Below, in pieces: positions 47,336 to 57,425 of a DNA stretch of 64,000 nucleotides. Within the stretch, counting starts at the first letter, position 1, and every line of letters starts with the position of its first letter. A program made the position numbers and the translations under genes. The DNA lies in NCBI GenBank assembly GCA_016706405.1, contig JADJJT010000001.1, forward strand, positions 1,243,501-1,307,500. The letters run 5' to 3'. Below the pieces are notes generated by a model that made no database searches, was not told where the DNA came from, and saw only the letters and a program-made list of their open reading frames with translations. Origin of the DNA: Sphingobacteriales bacterium (GTDB lineage: Bacteria > Bacteroidota > Bacteroidia > Chitinophagales > UBA2359).

Positions 47336-48226
47336 TCAATTGGTAGAGGGTGGTTGTGGAGGGTGGTTTTGAGTCTGCAAAGCTGCTAAAGCCTCGGCCT
47401 CTTGCAGGGCTAATTTTTGCTGGCGTTGTTTGTAGGTACGGGCCGACACTAATATACTAACTTCGTATAACAAATACAACGGTATTGATACTAAAATTTG
47501 CGACCAAGCATCGGCGGGCGTAATTATAGCGGCAACAATCAAAATAATAACAATGGCTTGCCGTTTGTAAGTACGTAAAAACTTAGGCGTTATAACACCT
47601 ACTTTTGTAAGCAAATACATAATCATAGGCAGTTCAAACATTAGCCCCGAAACTAATACAAAAGTTGTAAGGATTGATATATACGAGCCAAATTCGAAAA
47701 TATTACTTACCTGTGGGTCAATGGTATAGCCTGCAAAAAAATTAATACAAAATGGTGCTAAAATGAAATAGCCAAATAAAACGCCAATAAAAAACAGTGC
47801 CGAGGTAGTAAAAACAAAACCTCCGGTATGGCGTTTTTCGTTGGGGTATAAGGCCGGCTCAACAAAGCGCCACAACTCCCACAACATATACGGAAAAGCT
47901 AAAACCAAGCCCAGCGTAAGCGACACCTGAAGGTGCATCATTAGCTGCCCTTGAACGGTGGTGCTTTGCAATTGAAAATTTGCCGGAGCCATACAAAAAG
48001 TATCTCCTAAATTTAAGCTTCTCGATGCCCAACAAAAAAACTTGTACGTAAAAAAATCTTGACTTCGCAGACCAAAAATAAGTTTGGTAAACACAATTTG
48101 TGGTACTAAAAATACCAAGACTGCAATTATACCAATAGCCATAACCGAGCGCAGTATATGCCAACGCAATGCCTCTAAATGGTCAAAAAACGACATTTCG
48201 GCTGAGTTATTTTTGGCTGAAGGCAT
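47336..48226 (-). CDS. tatC: Sec-independent protein translocase TatC
   Basis: 296 residues with six predicted transmembrane helices. The TatC N-terminal signature is MSFFDHLEALRWHILRSV (Glu-rich signal-recognition site). The conserved PYMLWELWRFVEPALYPNEK follows the second helix, and the last third has ITPADAWSQILVSIPLYLLYEVSI. It is the receptor of the twin-arginine translocase for folded proteins in the inner membrane. An insertion of about 45 residues after the first helix (FGLRSQDFFTYKFFCW...) is common in Bacteroidota. A Gln/Pro-rich tail ends the protein. No tatA/B lies next to it. Confidence 0.95.
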   Translation of the reverse strand: MPSAKNNSAEMSFFDHLEALRWHILRSVMAIGIIAVLVFLVPQIVFTKLIFGLRSQDFFTYKFFCWASRSLNLGDTFCMAPANFQLQSTTVQGQLMMHLQVSLTLGLVLAFPYMLWELWRFVEPALYPNEKRHTGGFVFTTSALFFIGVLFGYFILAPFCINFFAGYTIDPQVSNIFEFGSYISILTTFVLVSGLMFELPMIMYLLTKVGVITPKFLRTYKRQAIVIILIVAAIITPADAWSQILVSIPLYLLYEVSILVSARTYKQRQQKLALQEAEALAALQTQNHPPQPPSTN

Positions 48227-48271
48227 TTTATTTGGCTAAAAAACAGATATACAAGTAAATAAATTGAGTGG

Positions 48272-48279
48272 CAAAGTTA
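48272..48279 (-). promoter_or_regulatory. tatC promoter -7 box TAACTTTG
   Basis: A TAnnTTTG match 46 bases upstream of the tatC ATG. Confidence 0.5.
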
Positions 48280-48355
48280 CACCAGATTTTTTAGTTTGGG
48301 CAACCTTATTTTAGTTCTATTAGCACAACAATTTAGTTTGATTACAAAATATAAA

Positions 48356-48401
48356 AAGGCAAAAGCAGTTAAACCTAATTCTATCCAACTGCTTTTGCCT
48401 T
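48356..48401 (-). terminator. Terminator after the M16 peptidase gene
   Basis: A perfect 15-bp stem (AAGGCAAAAGCAGTT/AACTGCTTTTGCCTT) with a 16-base loop, followed by T5 on the minus strand. Confidence 0.9.
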
Positions 48402-48470
48402 GCATTTCAATTAAACTGATATTTGTAATAGGCTTTGCGTATCCGGCCAATTTTCCGGAAACATTTTTTA

Positions 48471-51401
48471 TTAATAACCAAACAACTCTTCAAGGGTAAT
48501 TTCTTTAAACTCGCCTAACGATTTTAGGTAGTCCATATCTAATTTATTTTTATTACCCATTACTACGTAAGTGAATTTTTTTCCTTTTATATGGCTATTA
48601 AAAAAGTTAACCATATCGGCCATGGTAATGGTTTGGGCTTTGGCATAAGTATCTTTGCGCAAGTCGTAGTCTAAGCCTAATTTTTTAGCATTCAGGTAAT
48701 TAAAAAACTTATTCGTTTTAGCTATTCGTTCGGTTTCAATTTGTTTTTGAACGGCTGCTTTTGCAGTTTCAAACTGGGTTTCGGCTTGAGGCATATTATT
48801 CAGCAAACTATCCATGGCAGTAATTGCCGATTTCATTTTATCAGCCTGCACAGCCATAAAAGCATTCACATAGTGAGCTTCATCTTTTTTGCCGGGGCTA
48901 CCAAAACTTGAACTGGCCGAGTAAGCTAAGGCGCGTACTTCGCGAATTTCCTGAAAAACTATAGACGATAAACCACTTCCAAAATAGTTGTTAAACAAAC
49001 GTGCATACACCGCCGAGTTTTTATTAAACTTAGGCTGAGACTGGCTTAACATCAATATTTGTGCTTGTACCATATCATAATTTACAAAATAAACCTTAGT
49101 TGCTGTGGTTGGTTGTTGTTTAAAAACAATAGGTTTGGGATAAGCCTTTAAGGTTTTGGGTACTTTGTGATATTTATCTAATAGTTTGCTTACTTTTTCC
49201 GGAGTATTTTGGCCGTAGTAAAAAATATAGTGTTTGTACGAAGTAAGTTTTTTAATTTGGTCTATTAATTCTTGAGGTGTAATATTTTTCAACTCGCTAG
49301 CACTTAATATATTAGTTTGAGGCGATTTTGGGCCATATTCACCATAACTATATAGGGCACTAAATATTGAGTTTTTATCTTTTTTGGCATCTTCGCGTTG
49401 TTTTAAAATACCATCAATCATATTGTTTAACGCCTCTTGGTCGGGTTTTACATTAGCTAAAATATGTTCAAATAGTTTGATGCCCTCTTGTAATGATTCC
49501 TCTAATCCGGATAAACTAACGTAAACCTGGTCTTCTGAGGTCGAAACTCCAAAACTTAAGCCTAATTTATAAAACTCTTGTTTTAGCTGCTCGGGGGTGT
49601 ATTTTTTTGTGCCTAAATATTGTAAATATTCAACAGCCAAAGCTAATTTTTTGTCGTTATCATCGCCCATATCTAAAATATAATACAAGTTAAATGTGGG
49701 ATTAATTTCGTTGCGCACATAATTTAACTCAATTTTATTTTTAAGGCGTAATTTTTTAATATCTTTTTTGTAATCAAGGAAAACCGGTTTTAGTCTATCC
49801 GATTTTTTGCTTATCAGGTTTGTTAAAAATTCGGTTTGTTTGCTTCTATCTAATTTTACTTGGGTAATAGGTGGTTTTTCAACTTTCATTACATTTTTGT
49901 CTTCGCCTTGCCGTTTGTAAATTACCACGTAGTTGTTGCCCAATTTTTGATTGGCTAAGTTAACTATATCACTTTTGGTAATTTTGCTTAATTTTTCTAT
50001 TTCAAGGGCTATATCTTGGTATGGCCTGTCTTGAATAAAACTGCCTAACATGGTAAACACCCTACCCGAATTGCTTTCCATCCGTTTAATTTCGCGCAGT
50101 TTAAAATTGCGCAACGAGGCATCAATCAGCCAGTTTTCAAATTTACCTTGTTTTAGTTGTTCTACTTGTTCTAAAAGCAGGTCTTTAACTGCCTCTAAGG
50201 TTTGTCCTTCGCGGGGGGTTCCGGTAAAAACCAAGGTGCTATAATCGTTCATAGCCATATAATAGCAGCCGCCGTCTAAAATTTGTTGTTTTTGCAATAA
50301 ATTCAAGTCCATAATTCCGCATTTACCATTTTGCACAATTGCATCAACCAAGCGCAATTTAAGGGCATCGTCCGAGCCAGCGCCGTCAAAACGGTAGGCA
50401 ATTTGAACATACTCGGCTTCTGTGCCATTTACCTCCTTAACAATTGGCGCTTCAAGGTTTTTTTCAGGGGCATGCGTAGGGCGTTTAACATCGCCGGCGC
50501 GCATATTGCCAAAATATTTGTTCACTAAGCGAATAGTTGTTGAGGGGTCAAGGTCGCCCGCTAAAACTACGGCCATATTATTGGCTACATAAAAATTATT
50601 AAAAAACTCATAGATACGGGTCATCGAAGGGTTTTTAAGGTGTTCGCCTAAGCCAATAGTCGAAATATGGTAGGGGTGCGTAGGAAACAATGCTTGCAAC
50701 ATCGTTTCATAAACTTTGCTGCCGTCTCGGTCTTGGCTCATGTTAAATTCTTCGTAAACTGCCTCTAATTCAGTATGGAAAAGGCGCAAAACGCACATTC
50801 TAAAGCGTTCGGCCTCCAATTCAAGCCATTTTTCAAGTTCATTTGCCGGAATATCGTTTAAATACGTGGTTTGGTCGCTGCTGGTAAAAGCATTGGTACC
50901 TTTTGCGCCTAAAGACGACACCATTTTATCGTATTCGTTAGGGGCAGCGTACCCCGATGCTATAAACGAAATGCTGTCTATTTGTTTATAAATTGCTTTT
51001 TTTACTTCCGGATTGGTTTCTAACCGGTGTTTTTCGTATAATTCCTCAATTTTATCGAGTAATTTTTTTTCTGCCTCCCAGTTTGTCGTTCCTATCTTGT
51101 CTGTGCCTTTAAAAAGCATGTGCTCAAGGTAGTGGGCAAGGCCGGTGGCATCGCGAGGGTCGTCTTTGCTGCCTGCGCGGGTCGAGATTGTGCCATAAAT
51201 ACGGGGTTCGTCTTTATTTACTGACAAATAAACTTTTAACCCATTTTTTAAAGTATAAACACGTGCATTCAAGGGGTCGTTTTCTACGTACTCGTAGGTA
51301 AATTCTCCGTCAGTTGCCGTTTTAGTTTGTGCGTTTGATTTTGTTGGGTAAAACAAGGCAATAAAAAAGCTAATTGTTAACACCGATAATAATTTTTTCA
51401 T
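48471..51401 (-). CDS. Secreted M16-family zinc metallopeptidase (insulinase/pitrilysin type)
   Basis: 976 residues with tandem M16 peptidase and M16_C domains. A signal peptide ends at about NAQ (residue 25). The inverted zinc site HYLEH is at residues 90-94 (GLAHYLEHMLFKG), with the distal Glu ligand in TELEAVYEEF (about 210). The second half is a degenerate, non-catalytic M16 domain, as is typical, with RALAYSASSSFGSPG as the conserved R/Y region. It degrades peptides in the periplasm or outside the cell. It is a single gene with its own promoter and a strong terminator. Confidence 0.95.
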   Translation of the reverse strand: MKKLLSVLTISFFIALFYPTKSNAQTKTATDGEFTYEYVENDPLNARVYTLKNGLKVYLSVNKDEPRIYGTISTRAGSKDDPRDATGLAHYLEHMLFKGTDKIGTTNWEAEKKLLDKIEELYEKHRLETNPEVKKAIYKQIDSISFIASGYAAPNEYDKMVSSLGAKGTNAFTSSDQTTYLNDIPANELEKWLELEAERFRMCVLRLFHTELEAVYEEFNMSQDRDGSKVYETMLQALFPTHPYHISTIGLGEHLKNPSMTRIYEFFNNFYVANNMAVVLAGDLDPSTTIRLVNKYFGNMRAGDVKRPTHAPEKNLEAPIVKEVNGTEAEYVQIAYRFDGAGSDDALKLRLVDAIVQNGKCGIMDLNLLQKQQILDGGCYYMAMNDYSTLVFTGTPREGQTLEAVKDLLLEQVEQLKQGKFENWLIDASLRNFKLREIKRMESNSGRVFTMLGSFIQDRPYQDIALEIEKLSKITKSDIVNLANQKLGNNYVVIYKRQGEDKNVMKVEKPPITQVKLDRSKQTEFLTNLISKKSDRLKPVFLDYKKDIKKLRLKNKIELNYVRNEINPTFNLYYILDMGDDNDKKLALAVEYLQYLGTKKYTPEQLKQEFYKLGLSFGVSTSEDQVYVSLSGLEESLQEGIKLFEHILANVKPDQEALNNMIDGILKQREDAKKDKNSIFSALYSYGEYGPKSPQTNILSASELKNITPQELIDQIKKLTSYKHYIFYYGQNTPEKVSKLLDKYHKVPKTLKAYPKPIVFKQQPTTATKVYFVNYDMVQAQILMLSQSQPKFNKNSAVYARLFNNYFGSGLSSIVFQEIREVRALAYSASSSFGSPGKKDEAHYVNAFMAVQADKMKSAITAMDSLLNNMPQAETQFETAKAAVQKQIETERIAKTNKFFNYLNAKKLGLDYDLRKDTYAKAQTITMADMVNFFNSHIKGKKFTYVVMGNKNKLDMDYLKSLGEFKEITLEELFGY

Positions 51402-51453
51402 AAAAACTGCTTTCTAATTCTATTTTATTTTGTATTTAAAATTTTACAAGGTA

Positions 51454-51461
51454 CAAAGTTA
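51454..51461 (-). promoter_or_regulatory. M16 peptidase promoter -7 box TAACTTTG
   Basis: A TAnnTTTG match 53 bases before the ATG at 51401. Confidence 0.5.
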
Positions 51462-51564
51462 CGGCTAAAAACCCCCTTTTTATATAGGCATAATTGCTTA
51501 AATTTGTTAAATTACGTGAAATAAGCCTATTTGGTATTAAAAGATAGCTAACCCATGCTATTTG

Positions 51565-53364
51565 CTACATTCTATCCGGAACCTCAATACCCAACAAGCC
51601 CAGCCCATGTTTTAGTATTTTTCCGGAAAAAGCGCTAATAGTCATTCTAAACTGTATCAATTCGGGTGTTGGGGCGTTTAGTATTGACACCTCGTTATAA
51701 AATCTATTAAATGTTTTAGCTAAATTGTATAAATAGTTGGCTACCACCGATGGGTCGTAGGAATTGCCTGAATCAGCAATAGCTTGGGCATAGAAATAAA
51801 ACTGTTTGATTAGGTCGCGCTCGGTAGCGTGCAATTCTTGACCAGCTTGGGTTTTTGTAGGCAGGGTTGCGGGTTGCCCGTATTTGCGTTGCAACGAGTT
51901 TATACGGGTGCAAGCATACTGAATAAATGGCCCAGTGTTGCCTAAAAAGTCAATACTTTCTTGCGGGTTAAAAACCATTCGCTTTTGAGCATTTATTTTA
52001 AGCATAAAATACTTTAAAGCGCCCAAAGCCAGCTGCCAAAAAAGTTTGTTGGCTTCGGTTTCGCTCATATCATGGGTTTTGCCTAATGTTTGGGTGTGCT
52101 CTTTGGCAGTTTGGTACATAGTGTCCAATAAATCGTCGGCATCTACTACGGTGCCCTCGCGCGATTTCATGCGGCCGGTTGGCAAATCAACCATTCCATA
52201 CGATAAATGGTAGATGCCCTGCGCATACGGTAATCCCATTTTTTGCAATACAGCTTTAAGGGCTTTAAAATGGTAATCTTGTTCAACAGCTACCACATAT
52301 ATAGATTGATCCATGTGATAGTCGCTATATCTAATCTGTGCCACACCCATATCTTGGGTAATATAAATGGTGGTTCCATCTTTCCGGATAAGAATTTTTT
52401 CATCCAAACCCATATCCGTCAAATCAACGGCAATAGCACCATCTGGGCGCTTAAAAAATCCGGGTATGCCCAGCTGCAAAGCTCTTTCTACCATAAATTG
52501 GCCAACCAAATACGTGTCCGACTCGTAATAAGGTTTTTCATAATCGCAGCCTAACAATTTATAAGTTTCAAAAAAACCCTCATACACCCAGTTGTTCATT
52601 GTTTGCCACAAATCTCTAATTTGAGGGTCGTCGGCTTCCCATTTGCGCAACATTTCTTGAGTTTCGAGGGCAAGCGGTGCTATTTTCTCGGCTTCGGCAG
52701 CGGTTATACCTTGTTCTTGTACAATTTGAGAAATTTGTTCTTGCAGTAAATTGGCATAAGCCACATAGTAATTGCCCACAAAATGGTCGCCTTTGGTTTT
52801 TGTACTCTCCGGAGTAGCGCCTTTAGCTGTTTTAAGCCACGCTATCATTGATTTACAAATGGCAATGCCCCTATCGTTATAAATGGTTACTTTGTGTACG
52901 GTATGCCCATTTGCTGCTAAAATATTGGCCATAGCATACCCGATTAATATATTGCGGATATGCCCCAAATGTAAAGGCTTATTCGTATTTGGGCCTATAT
53001 ACTCTAATACAATTTTTTTGCCGGTTGCCGGCTTTACGCCATACTGCGGCAGCGATAGCATAGATTTAAGCGTTTCAAACCAAAACTCATCGCTAAAGGT
53101 TAGGTTTAAAAAGCCTTTTACGGTATTAAAACTTTCTATAAAGGGAAAATGGGCTTGCAGGGCCTGGCCTATGGCCTGTGCGGTTTGTTCGGGGCTAAGG
53201 CGCGACATCCGCACGTAAGGAAACACCACTACAGAAAAATCGCCGGTAAAGTGTTCGGGCGTTTGGTTGATGGTTACACTGTTAGGGTTTATTTGGTTGT
53301 TGTCGCCAAATAGCTGTTGCACGGCTTGTGCCGTAGCGTTTCGTAAAGCCTGTTCTATAAACAT
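51565..53364 (-). CDS. argS: Arginyl-tRNA synthetase
   Basis: 599 residues, normal size. The N-terminal Add-1 tRNA-D-loop domain (1-100) leads into the class I catalytic domain with IGPNTNKPLHLGHIRNILIG (HIGH motif HLGH, about 133-136). The usual KMSKS position reads GRMKSREGTVV, the degenerate form normal for ArgRS. The C-terminal DALR anticodon-binding domain (about 480-599) includes GPFIQYACTRINSL and ends LGIEVPDRM, a typical ArgRS terminus. It charges tRNA-Arg. It lies 88 bases after a methyltransferase gene on the same strand. Confidence 0.97.
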   Translation of the reverse strand: MFIEQALRNATAQAVQQLFGDNNQINPNSVTINQTPEHFTGDFSVVVFPYVRMSRLSPEQTAQAIGQALQAHFPFIESFNTVKGFLNLTFSDEFWFETLKSMLSLPQYGVKPATGKKIVLEYIGPNTNKPLHLGHIRNILIGYAMANILAANGHTVHKVTIYNDRGIAICKSMIAWLKTAKGATPESTKTKGDHFVGNYYVAYANLLQEQISQIVQEQGITAAEAEKIAPLALETQEMLRKWEADDPQIRDLWQTMNNWVYEGFFETYKLLGCDYEKPYYESDTYLVGQFMVERALQLGIPGFFKRPDGAIAVDLTDMGLDEKILIRKDGTTIYITQDMGVAQIRYSDYHMDQSIYVVAVEQDYHFKALKAVLQKMGLPYAQGIYHLSYGMVDLPTGRMKSREGTVVDADDLLDTMYQTAKEHTQTLGKTHDMSETEANKLFWQLALGALKYFMLKINAQKRMVFNPQESIDFLGNTGPFIQYACTRINSLQRKYGQPATLPTKTQAGQELHATERDLIKQFYFYAQAIADSGNSYDPSVVANYLYNLAKTFNRFYNEVSILNAPTPELIQFRMTISAFSGKILKHGLGLLGIEVPDRM

Positions 53365-53452
53365 AAAGGCAAGTTGGTTAAATTCATTTGATGGAGGTAA
53401 TTCACGTACCTAAAATTAGATTTTGACTGAATAAACAGCAGGTTAGCATTTA

Positions 53453-54199
53453 TTATTTTTGTGCTAAAATTATTAAGTTTGGTGTAAATACCGATTGTTT
53501 GGCAGTTCGAGCGGTAGCAAACAATACTATCCGGATGCAAAGTTTAACTAAAGCCCAAGTTATTTTACGGAGTAAGTTTTTAAACCATCCGGCAGTATAT
53601 AACAACGATGGCAATACCTCAACCGAAGTAAAATGGCAATTTTTAAACAATTGCCTCGCCGAAAGTCCATTCAAAGCATTTTCGTGGGTAAAATCGCCAT
53701 TAACGTATATCGAGGTAAAGGGTGCATCGGCATTATGCGTCCGGAACAACATGTAGCCGTTAGGTTTCAGTGCTTTTTGTGCCAATAATAGCAGGTCAAC
53801 AAGTTCGTCTTTGCCAAAATGTTCAATTATATCCATGCCTAAAATAGCATCGAATTGGGTAGGGTTTGCTTGCAAAAAATCGAATACATTGGCTATTTGC
53901 ACCTTTGCAAGACCCATTTTTTGAGCTATGTCAATTTGTTCGGGGCTAATATCTATCCCTTGCGCCGCGGTATAGCCCGCGCGTTGCAAAGCGTAAAGCA
54001 ACGAGCCTGTTCCGCAGCCCATATCTAAAAGGTTTTTTTGTTGGGGGTTATCCGGAAAAATACGCTTTACTATGGGTATTATTTCAAGGGCAAACTGTTG
54101 TACTTCTTCATCAAATCGGGGTTTTATATTGCCAATATGTTGCGAGCCTGCATGGGTGGTGCTATAGGCTTGGTATAAACGCTGTCTGTATTGATACAT
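53453..54199 (-). CDS. Class I SAM-dependent methyltransferase
   Basis: 248 residues. Motif I LLDMGCGTGSLLYAL (about residues 57-71) is followed by the acidic residue of motif II in GIDISPEQIDIAQ, AILGMDIIEHF as motif IV region, and LKPNGYMLFRTHNAD as the post-motif strand, all typical of Methyltransf_11/23 enzymes. A basic, hydrophobic C-terminal segment (WFKNLLRKITWALVKLCIRIVLF) could associate with the membrane. Context next to a GT4 glycosyltransferase suggests methylation of a sugar or lipid-linked glycan; the acceptor is unknown. A TAATTTTG -7 box precedes it just after the glycosyltransferase gene ends. Confidence 0.88.
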   Translation of the reverse strand: MYQYRQRLYQAYSTTHAGSQHIGNIKPRFDEEVQQFALEIIPIVKRIFPDNPQQKNLLDMGCGTGSLLYALQRAGYTAAQGIDISPEQIDIAQKMGLAKVQIANVFDFLQANPTQFDAILGMDIIEHFGKDELVDLLLLAQKALKPNGYMLFRTHNADAPFTSIYVNGDFTHENALNGLSARQLFKNCHFTSVEVLPSLLYTAGWFKNLLRKITWALVKLCIRIVLFATARTAKQSVFTPNLIILAQK

Positions 54200-54224
54200 G
54201 ATTTTTTTTACTGAAGTTGTGGCA

Positions 54225-54232
54225 CAAAATTA
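54225..54232 (-). promoter_or_regulatory. Methyltransferase promoter -7 box TAATTTTG
   Basis: A TAnnTTTG match 26 bases upstream of ATG 54199, in the gap after the GT4 gene. Confidence 0.45.
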
Positions 54233-54238
54233 CGCCTT

Positions 54239-55501
54239 TTATTTTGTAACCGCTTTGTCAAGCACCGTTTTATATAACTGCGCGTATTTTTCGATGGCAT
54301 TTTGCAAAGCATATACTTGTGCTGCTTGCTGGCGGATATATTCTTGTGGTATATTTAGTAAATTATCTATCTGATTGATGGCTTTCGTATAATTAGTTGT
54401 GTTAAATGCATCTACTAAGTATCCGGATTTGGTTTCGGTTACAATTTTTGCCATATCGCCTACGCCCGTATTACAAATTACCGGAAGTCCCATGCTCATT
54501 AATTCGCCATGTTTAGTGGGCGATGAGGCAATTTTGGAATAAACTGGTTTTATAAAAAACAGCGCGCAATGGCTGGCTGCCATCCATGTTGGCAAGTGTT
54601 GGCGAGTTACAAATTTAACAAATATGTTTTGAGCGTCAATATTTTGTCGTTTTGCTTCGTTGTAAATAATTTCCGGAGGGTCGGGTGTTAAAAATACCAT
54701 TTTCCAAGGCTCGATATGTTTTTTTTGGTGCAATAATTGGGCATAAAAGGCCAAGATTTCGGGCAGGCAATACCAAGTACCTATGGAACCCACATACAGC
54801 AAAATTTTTCCGGATTTTTGTAGTTGTTGTTGTTTACCCCAAACTTCGGTTTGCACCTGTTTAATGGCTGCTGTGTCTATATCTGCACGCGAAAAATGCG
54901 TCATATCAACACTGCATGGTATTACCTCAATTATTGTGTTTGCTGGCACACCTTTCCAAGATAAGATTTCGGTTTTGGCAGCTTGCGTTAACGATACTAC
55001 AGCCGCGCTTTGGGTAACAAATTCCAACTCACGGTTTTTAAAGTAGTTGTAAATTTGTTTGTATAACCAATTTTTAGTATTCCATATTCCGCCATCAACT
55101 CGTTCATCTGCCCAAAAACCCCGCATATCAAAAATAAAAGGCAGGTTGGTTTTGCGTTTAAAACGCAGTGCTACAAGCGCAGCGATATAACTGCGGCAAT
55201 GCACTAATTCAAACGGCTGCTGTTTATGTTGGCGCATTAAAGCGCGGTACATCCGGTAAACATCGTAAAGTGTTGAAACTATTGGTGGTTTTTTAGTATA
55301 AGTCTGTCTTTGCCAGTTGATGTGGTTTTGTTGGCAAATTCTTGCAATTTGCTGTTCATTTTGGGCAAATTTTGCTGTTTTTTCAAAACTAAAGAGGGTA
55401 AAATTATAGCCCCTTTCACTAAGTCCACATAAATAAGGTAAAACTTGGCTTTGCCCAAGTGGGTCGGTCATACCATCATAACTTAGGTAAGCAATACGCA
55501 T
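54239..55501 (-). CDS. GT4-type glycosyltransferase
   Basis: 420 residues with a GT-B fold. The N-terminal domain begins RIAYLSYDGMTDPLGQSQVLPYL, with a donor-independent Gly-rich loop (given in part) typical of GT4 sugar transferases in exopolysaccharide and LPS synthesis. The C-terminal domain has ILLYVGSIGTWYCLPEIL and the nucleotide-sugar-binding E-x7-E-like region in SSPTKHGELMSMGLPVICNTGVGD. It would move a sugar from a nucleotide donor to a glycan acceptor at the cytoplasmic face of the membrane. The sugar is not determined. It lies directly downstream of the ribosomal operon terminator and upstream of a methyltransferase. Confidence 0.9.
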   Translation of the reverse strand: MRIAYLSYDGMTDPLGQSQVLPYLCGLSERGYNFTLFSFEKTAKFAQNEQQIARICQQNHINWQRQTYTKKPPIVSTLYDVYRMYRALMRQHKQQPFELVHCRSYIAALVALRFKRKTNLPFIFDMRGFWADERVDGGIWNTKNWLYKQIYNYFKNRELEFVTQSAAVVSLTQAAKTEILSWKGVPANTIIEVIPCSVDMTHFSRADIDTAAIKQVQTEVWGKQQQLQKSGKILLYVGSIGTWYCLPEILAFYAQLLHQKKHIEPWKMVFLTPDPPEIIYNEAKRQNIDAQNIFVKFVTRQHLPTWMAASHCALFFIKPVYSKIASSPTKHGELMSMGLPVICNTGVGDMAKIVTETKSGYLVDAFNTTNYTKAINQIDNLLNIPQEYIRQQAAQVYALQNAIEKYAQLYKTVLDKAVTK

Positions 55502-55570
55502 ATTTTAAGTATTGTTTTGAAGCTAAGGAATCACTATTATTTTTGTATTCACGATCCATTTAAAAAAAAC

Positions 55571-55602
55571 AAAAGGCGATAGCTGAGTTGCCATCGCCTT
55601 TT
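55571..55602 (-). terminator. Terminator of the ribosomal operon
   Basis: A perfect 10-bp stem AAAAGGCGAT/ATCGCCTTTT with a 12-base loop, followed on the minus strand by a run of eight T. It lies 42 bases after the rplQ stop. Confidence 0.9.
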
Positions 55603-55643
55603 ATCTATTTTTTGAGTTTGCAGCTATGCTTTACTGACTTATA

Positions 55644-56183
55644 TTATTTAGTTTCGTCTTCTGTTACCTCAGTATTTTCGTTGGCTACTATTTCGTCGGC
55701 AACAACATCTTCGTAAGTAGCGGCAGCAGCGGTTTCTACAGTAGAGTCAGCAGCACCTTTACGGCGGCTGCGGCGTGTGCGCTTGCGGGTAGCACTTTCG
55801 TCACCTTGAGCAGCGGCTGCGAAAGGATTAAAATCTACCAACTCCATATAACACATTTCGGCGTTATCACCCAAGCGGAAGCCGGTTTTTAAAATCCGGG
55901 TATAGCCACCTGGTCGGTCAGCAATTTTGGGGGCAACTTCGGCAAAAAGTTTTTTCACCACCTCTTTATTTTGCAAATAGCTAAATATTACACGGCGGGC
56001 ATGGGTCGAGTCATCTTTCGATTTAGTAATTAACGGCTCAACATACTTGCGCAAAGCTTTTGCTTTTGCCAAGGTTGTTTTAATATGTTTATGTTCAATT
56101 AACGATGCTGCCATGTTAGCCAATAATGCCTGGCGGTGTTCTGCCTTGCGGCCCAAATGGTTAATTTTTTTACCGTGACGCAT
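55644..56183 (-). CDS. rplQ: Ribosomal protein bL17 with acidic/basic C-terminal extension
   Basis: 179 residues. The first ~118 form the bL17 core ([31 protein letters not shown], given in part; [40 protein letters not shown]). Residues about 119-179 are an extension with a basic cluster ([11 protein letters not shown]) and then an acidic, Ala/Glu-rich tail; such extensions are usual in Bacteroidota. It is the last gene of the alpha operon, in the conserved order after rpoA. Confidence 0.97.
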   Translation of the reverse strand: MRHGKKINHLGRKAEHRQALLANMAASLIEHKHIKTTLAKAKALRKYVEPLITKSKDDSTHARRVIFSYLQNKEVVKKLFAEVAPKIADRPGGYTRILKTGFRLGDNAEMCYMELVDFNPFAAAAQGDESATRKRTRRSRRKGAADSTVETAAAATYEDVVADEIVANENTEVTEDETK

Positions 56184-56248
56184 GATGTATGATAATAAAT
56201 AGTAAAGTTAAAATTTATCGTTGCCTAATGGGGCAAATTAAATAGTGT

Positions 56249-57244
56249 TTAGTAGTCTTCGTCAAGTTTGTATTTAGATAAGTCCATACCAAAGGTCAAA
56301 CCTTTGGTATTTATAAGTGCTTCGATTTCGTTTAATGACTTCTTACCAAAATTCCGGAATTTTATAAGTGTATTTGTATCATAATGTACCAATTCCGAAA
56401 GGTTATTAATTTTAGCTGCTTTAAGGCAGTTATATGCCCGTACAGAAAGGTCAAGATCTTCGAGGGGTGTTTTTAATATTTTGCGCATGTGTAGTAATTG
56501 CTCATCAACTACATCTTCTTCTTCTTCTGCCCTAACATCAAAGGTTATGTTTTCGTCTGATATAAGCATCAAATGCTGAATGAGGATTTTTGCAGCTTCT
56601 TTAATCGCATCTTCCGGATGAATAGACCCATCTGTTACAATTTCAATAATAAGTTTCTCGAAGTCAGTTTTTTGTTCTACCCTTGTATTTTCAATATTGT
56701 AGCGTACATTTTTAATGGGTGTAAATATGGCGTCAATAGGAATAATGCCATTAACCCATTCTTTAGGTTTATTATCTTCGGCAGGAAGATAGCCACGGCC
56801 TTTGTGTATTGTCAGTTCGATTTCAAGTTTAACCCATGGTTCCATTTGGCAAATTACAAAATCCGGATTCATTACGCGGTAGGTTGTATTTTGCTTTTCA
56901 ATATCACCTGCTTTAAACTCGGTTTGCCCCGACACAACAATAAACAGTTTTTCGGTAGGATCTTCTTTAACGTATTTTTTTAGTCGAACCTGTTTAAGGT
57001 TCAGTATAATTTCAGTTACATCTTCAATAACCCCTTTTATGGAATCAAACTCGTGGTCAACGCCTTCAATTTTGATTGCGGTAATAGCGTAGCCTTCTAA
57101 AGACGAAAGTAGTACGCGCCGTAAAGCGTTACCTACGGTAACACCAAAACCAGGTTCAAGGGGGCGAAACTCAAAAACACCTTTAAAGTCGGTTGTTTTT
57201 TGCGCAACAATTTTTTCGGGCTTTTGAAAAGCAAGTAATGCCAT
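56249..57244 (-). CDS. rpoA: RNA polymerase alpha subunit
   Basis: 331 residues from ATG 57244, chosen because [13 protein letters not shown] leads into the conserved N-terminal domain; the in-frame Met at 57301 adds residues not found in the family. The N-terminal dimerisation domain has [22 protein letters not shown] (in part), and the C-terminal domain (about 255-331) has [22 protein letters not shown] and [13 protein letters not shown], which contact promoter DNA and activators. The gene lies between rpsD and rplQ as usual in the alpha operon. Confidence 0.98.
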   Translation of the reverse strand: MALLAFQKPEKIVAQKTTDFKGVFEFRPLEPGFGVTVGNALRRVLLSSLEGYAITAIKIEGVDHEFDSIKGVIEDVTEIILNLKQVRLKKYVKEDPTEKLFIVVSGQTEFKAGDIEKQNTTYRVMNPDFVICQMEPWVKLEIELTIHKGRGYLPAEDNKPKEWVNGIIPIDAIFTPIKNVRYNIENTRVEQKTDFEKLIIEIVTDGSIHPEDAIKEAAKILIQHLMLISDENITFDVRAEEEEDVVDEQLLHMRKILKTPLEDLDLSVRAYNCLKAAKINNLSELVHYDTNTLIKFRNFGKKSLNEIEALINTKGLTFGMDLSKYKLDEDY

Positions 57245-57425
57245 ATTGTTAGTTGAGGTTAAAAAATGTTTTAACAGTTTATAGATAAAAGTAGCAGGCA
57301 AGTGAAAGAAAAAGCAACTACTACACCAAGCTAATTAATAAAGTAAAAAAGTAAATATTGTTAATTGTAAGTGTTATTGGTCAGTTAGCACCTAATTAAA
57401 AAATCGGCTTATAACTAATTTAATT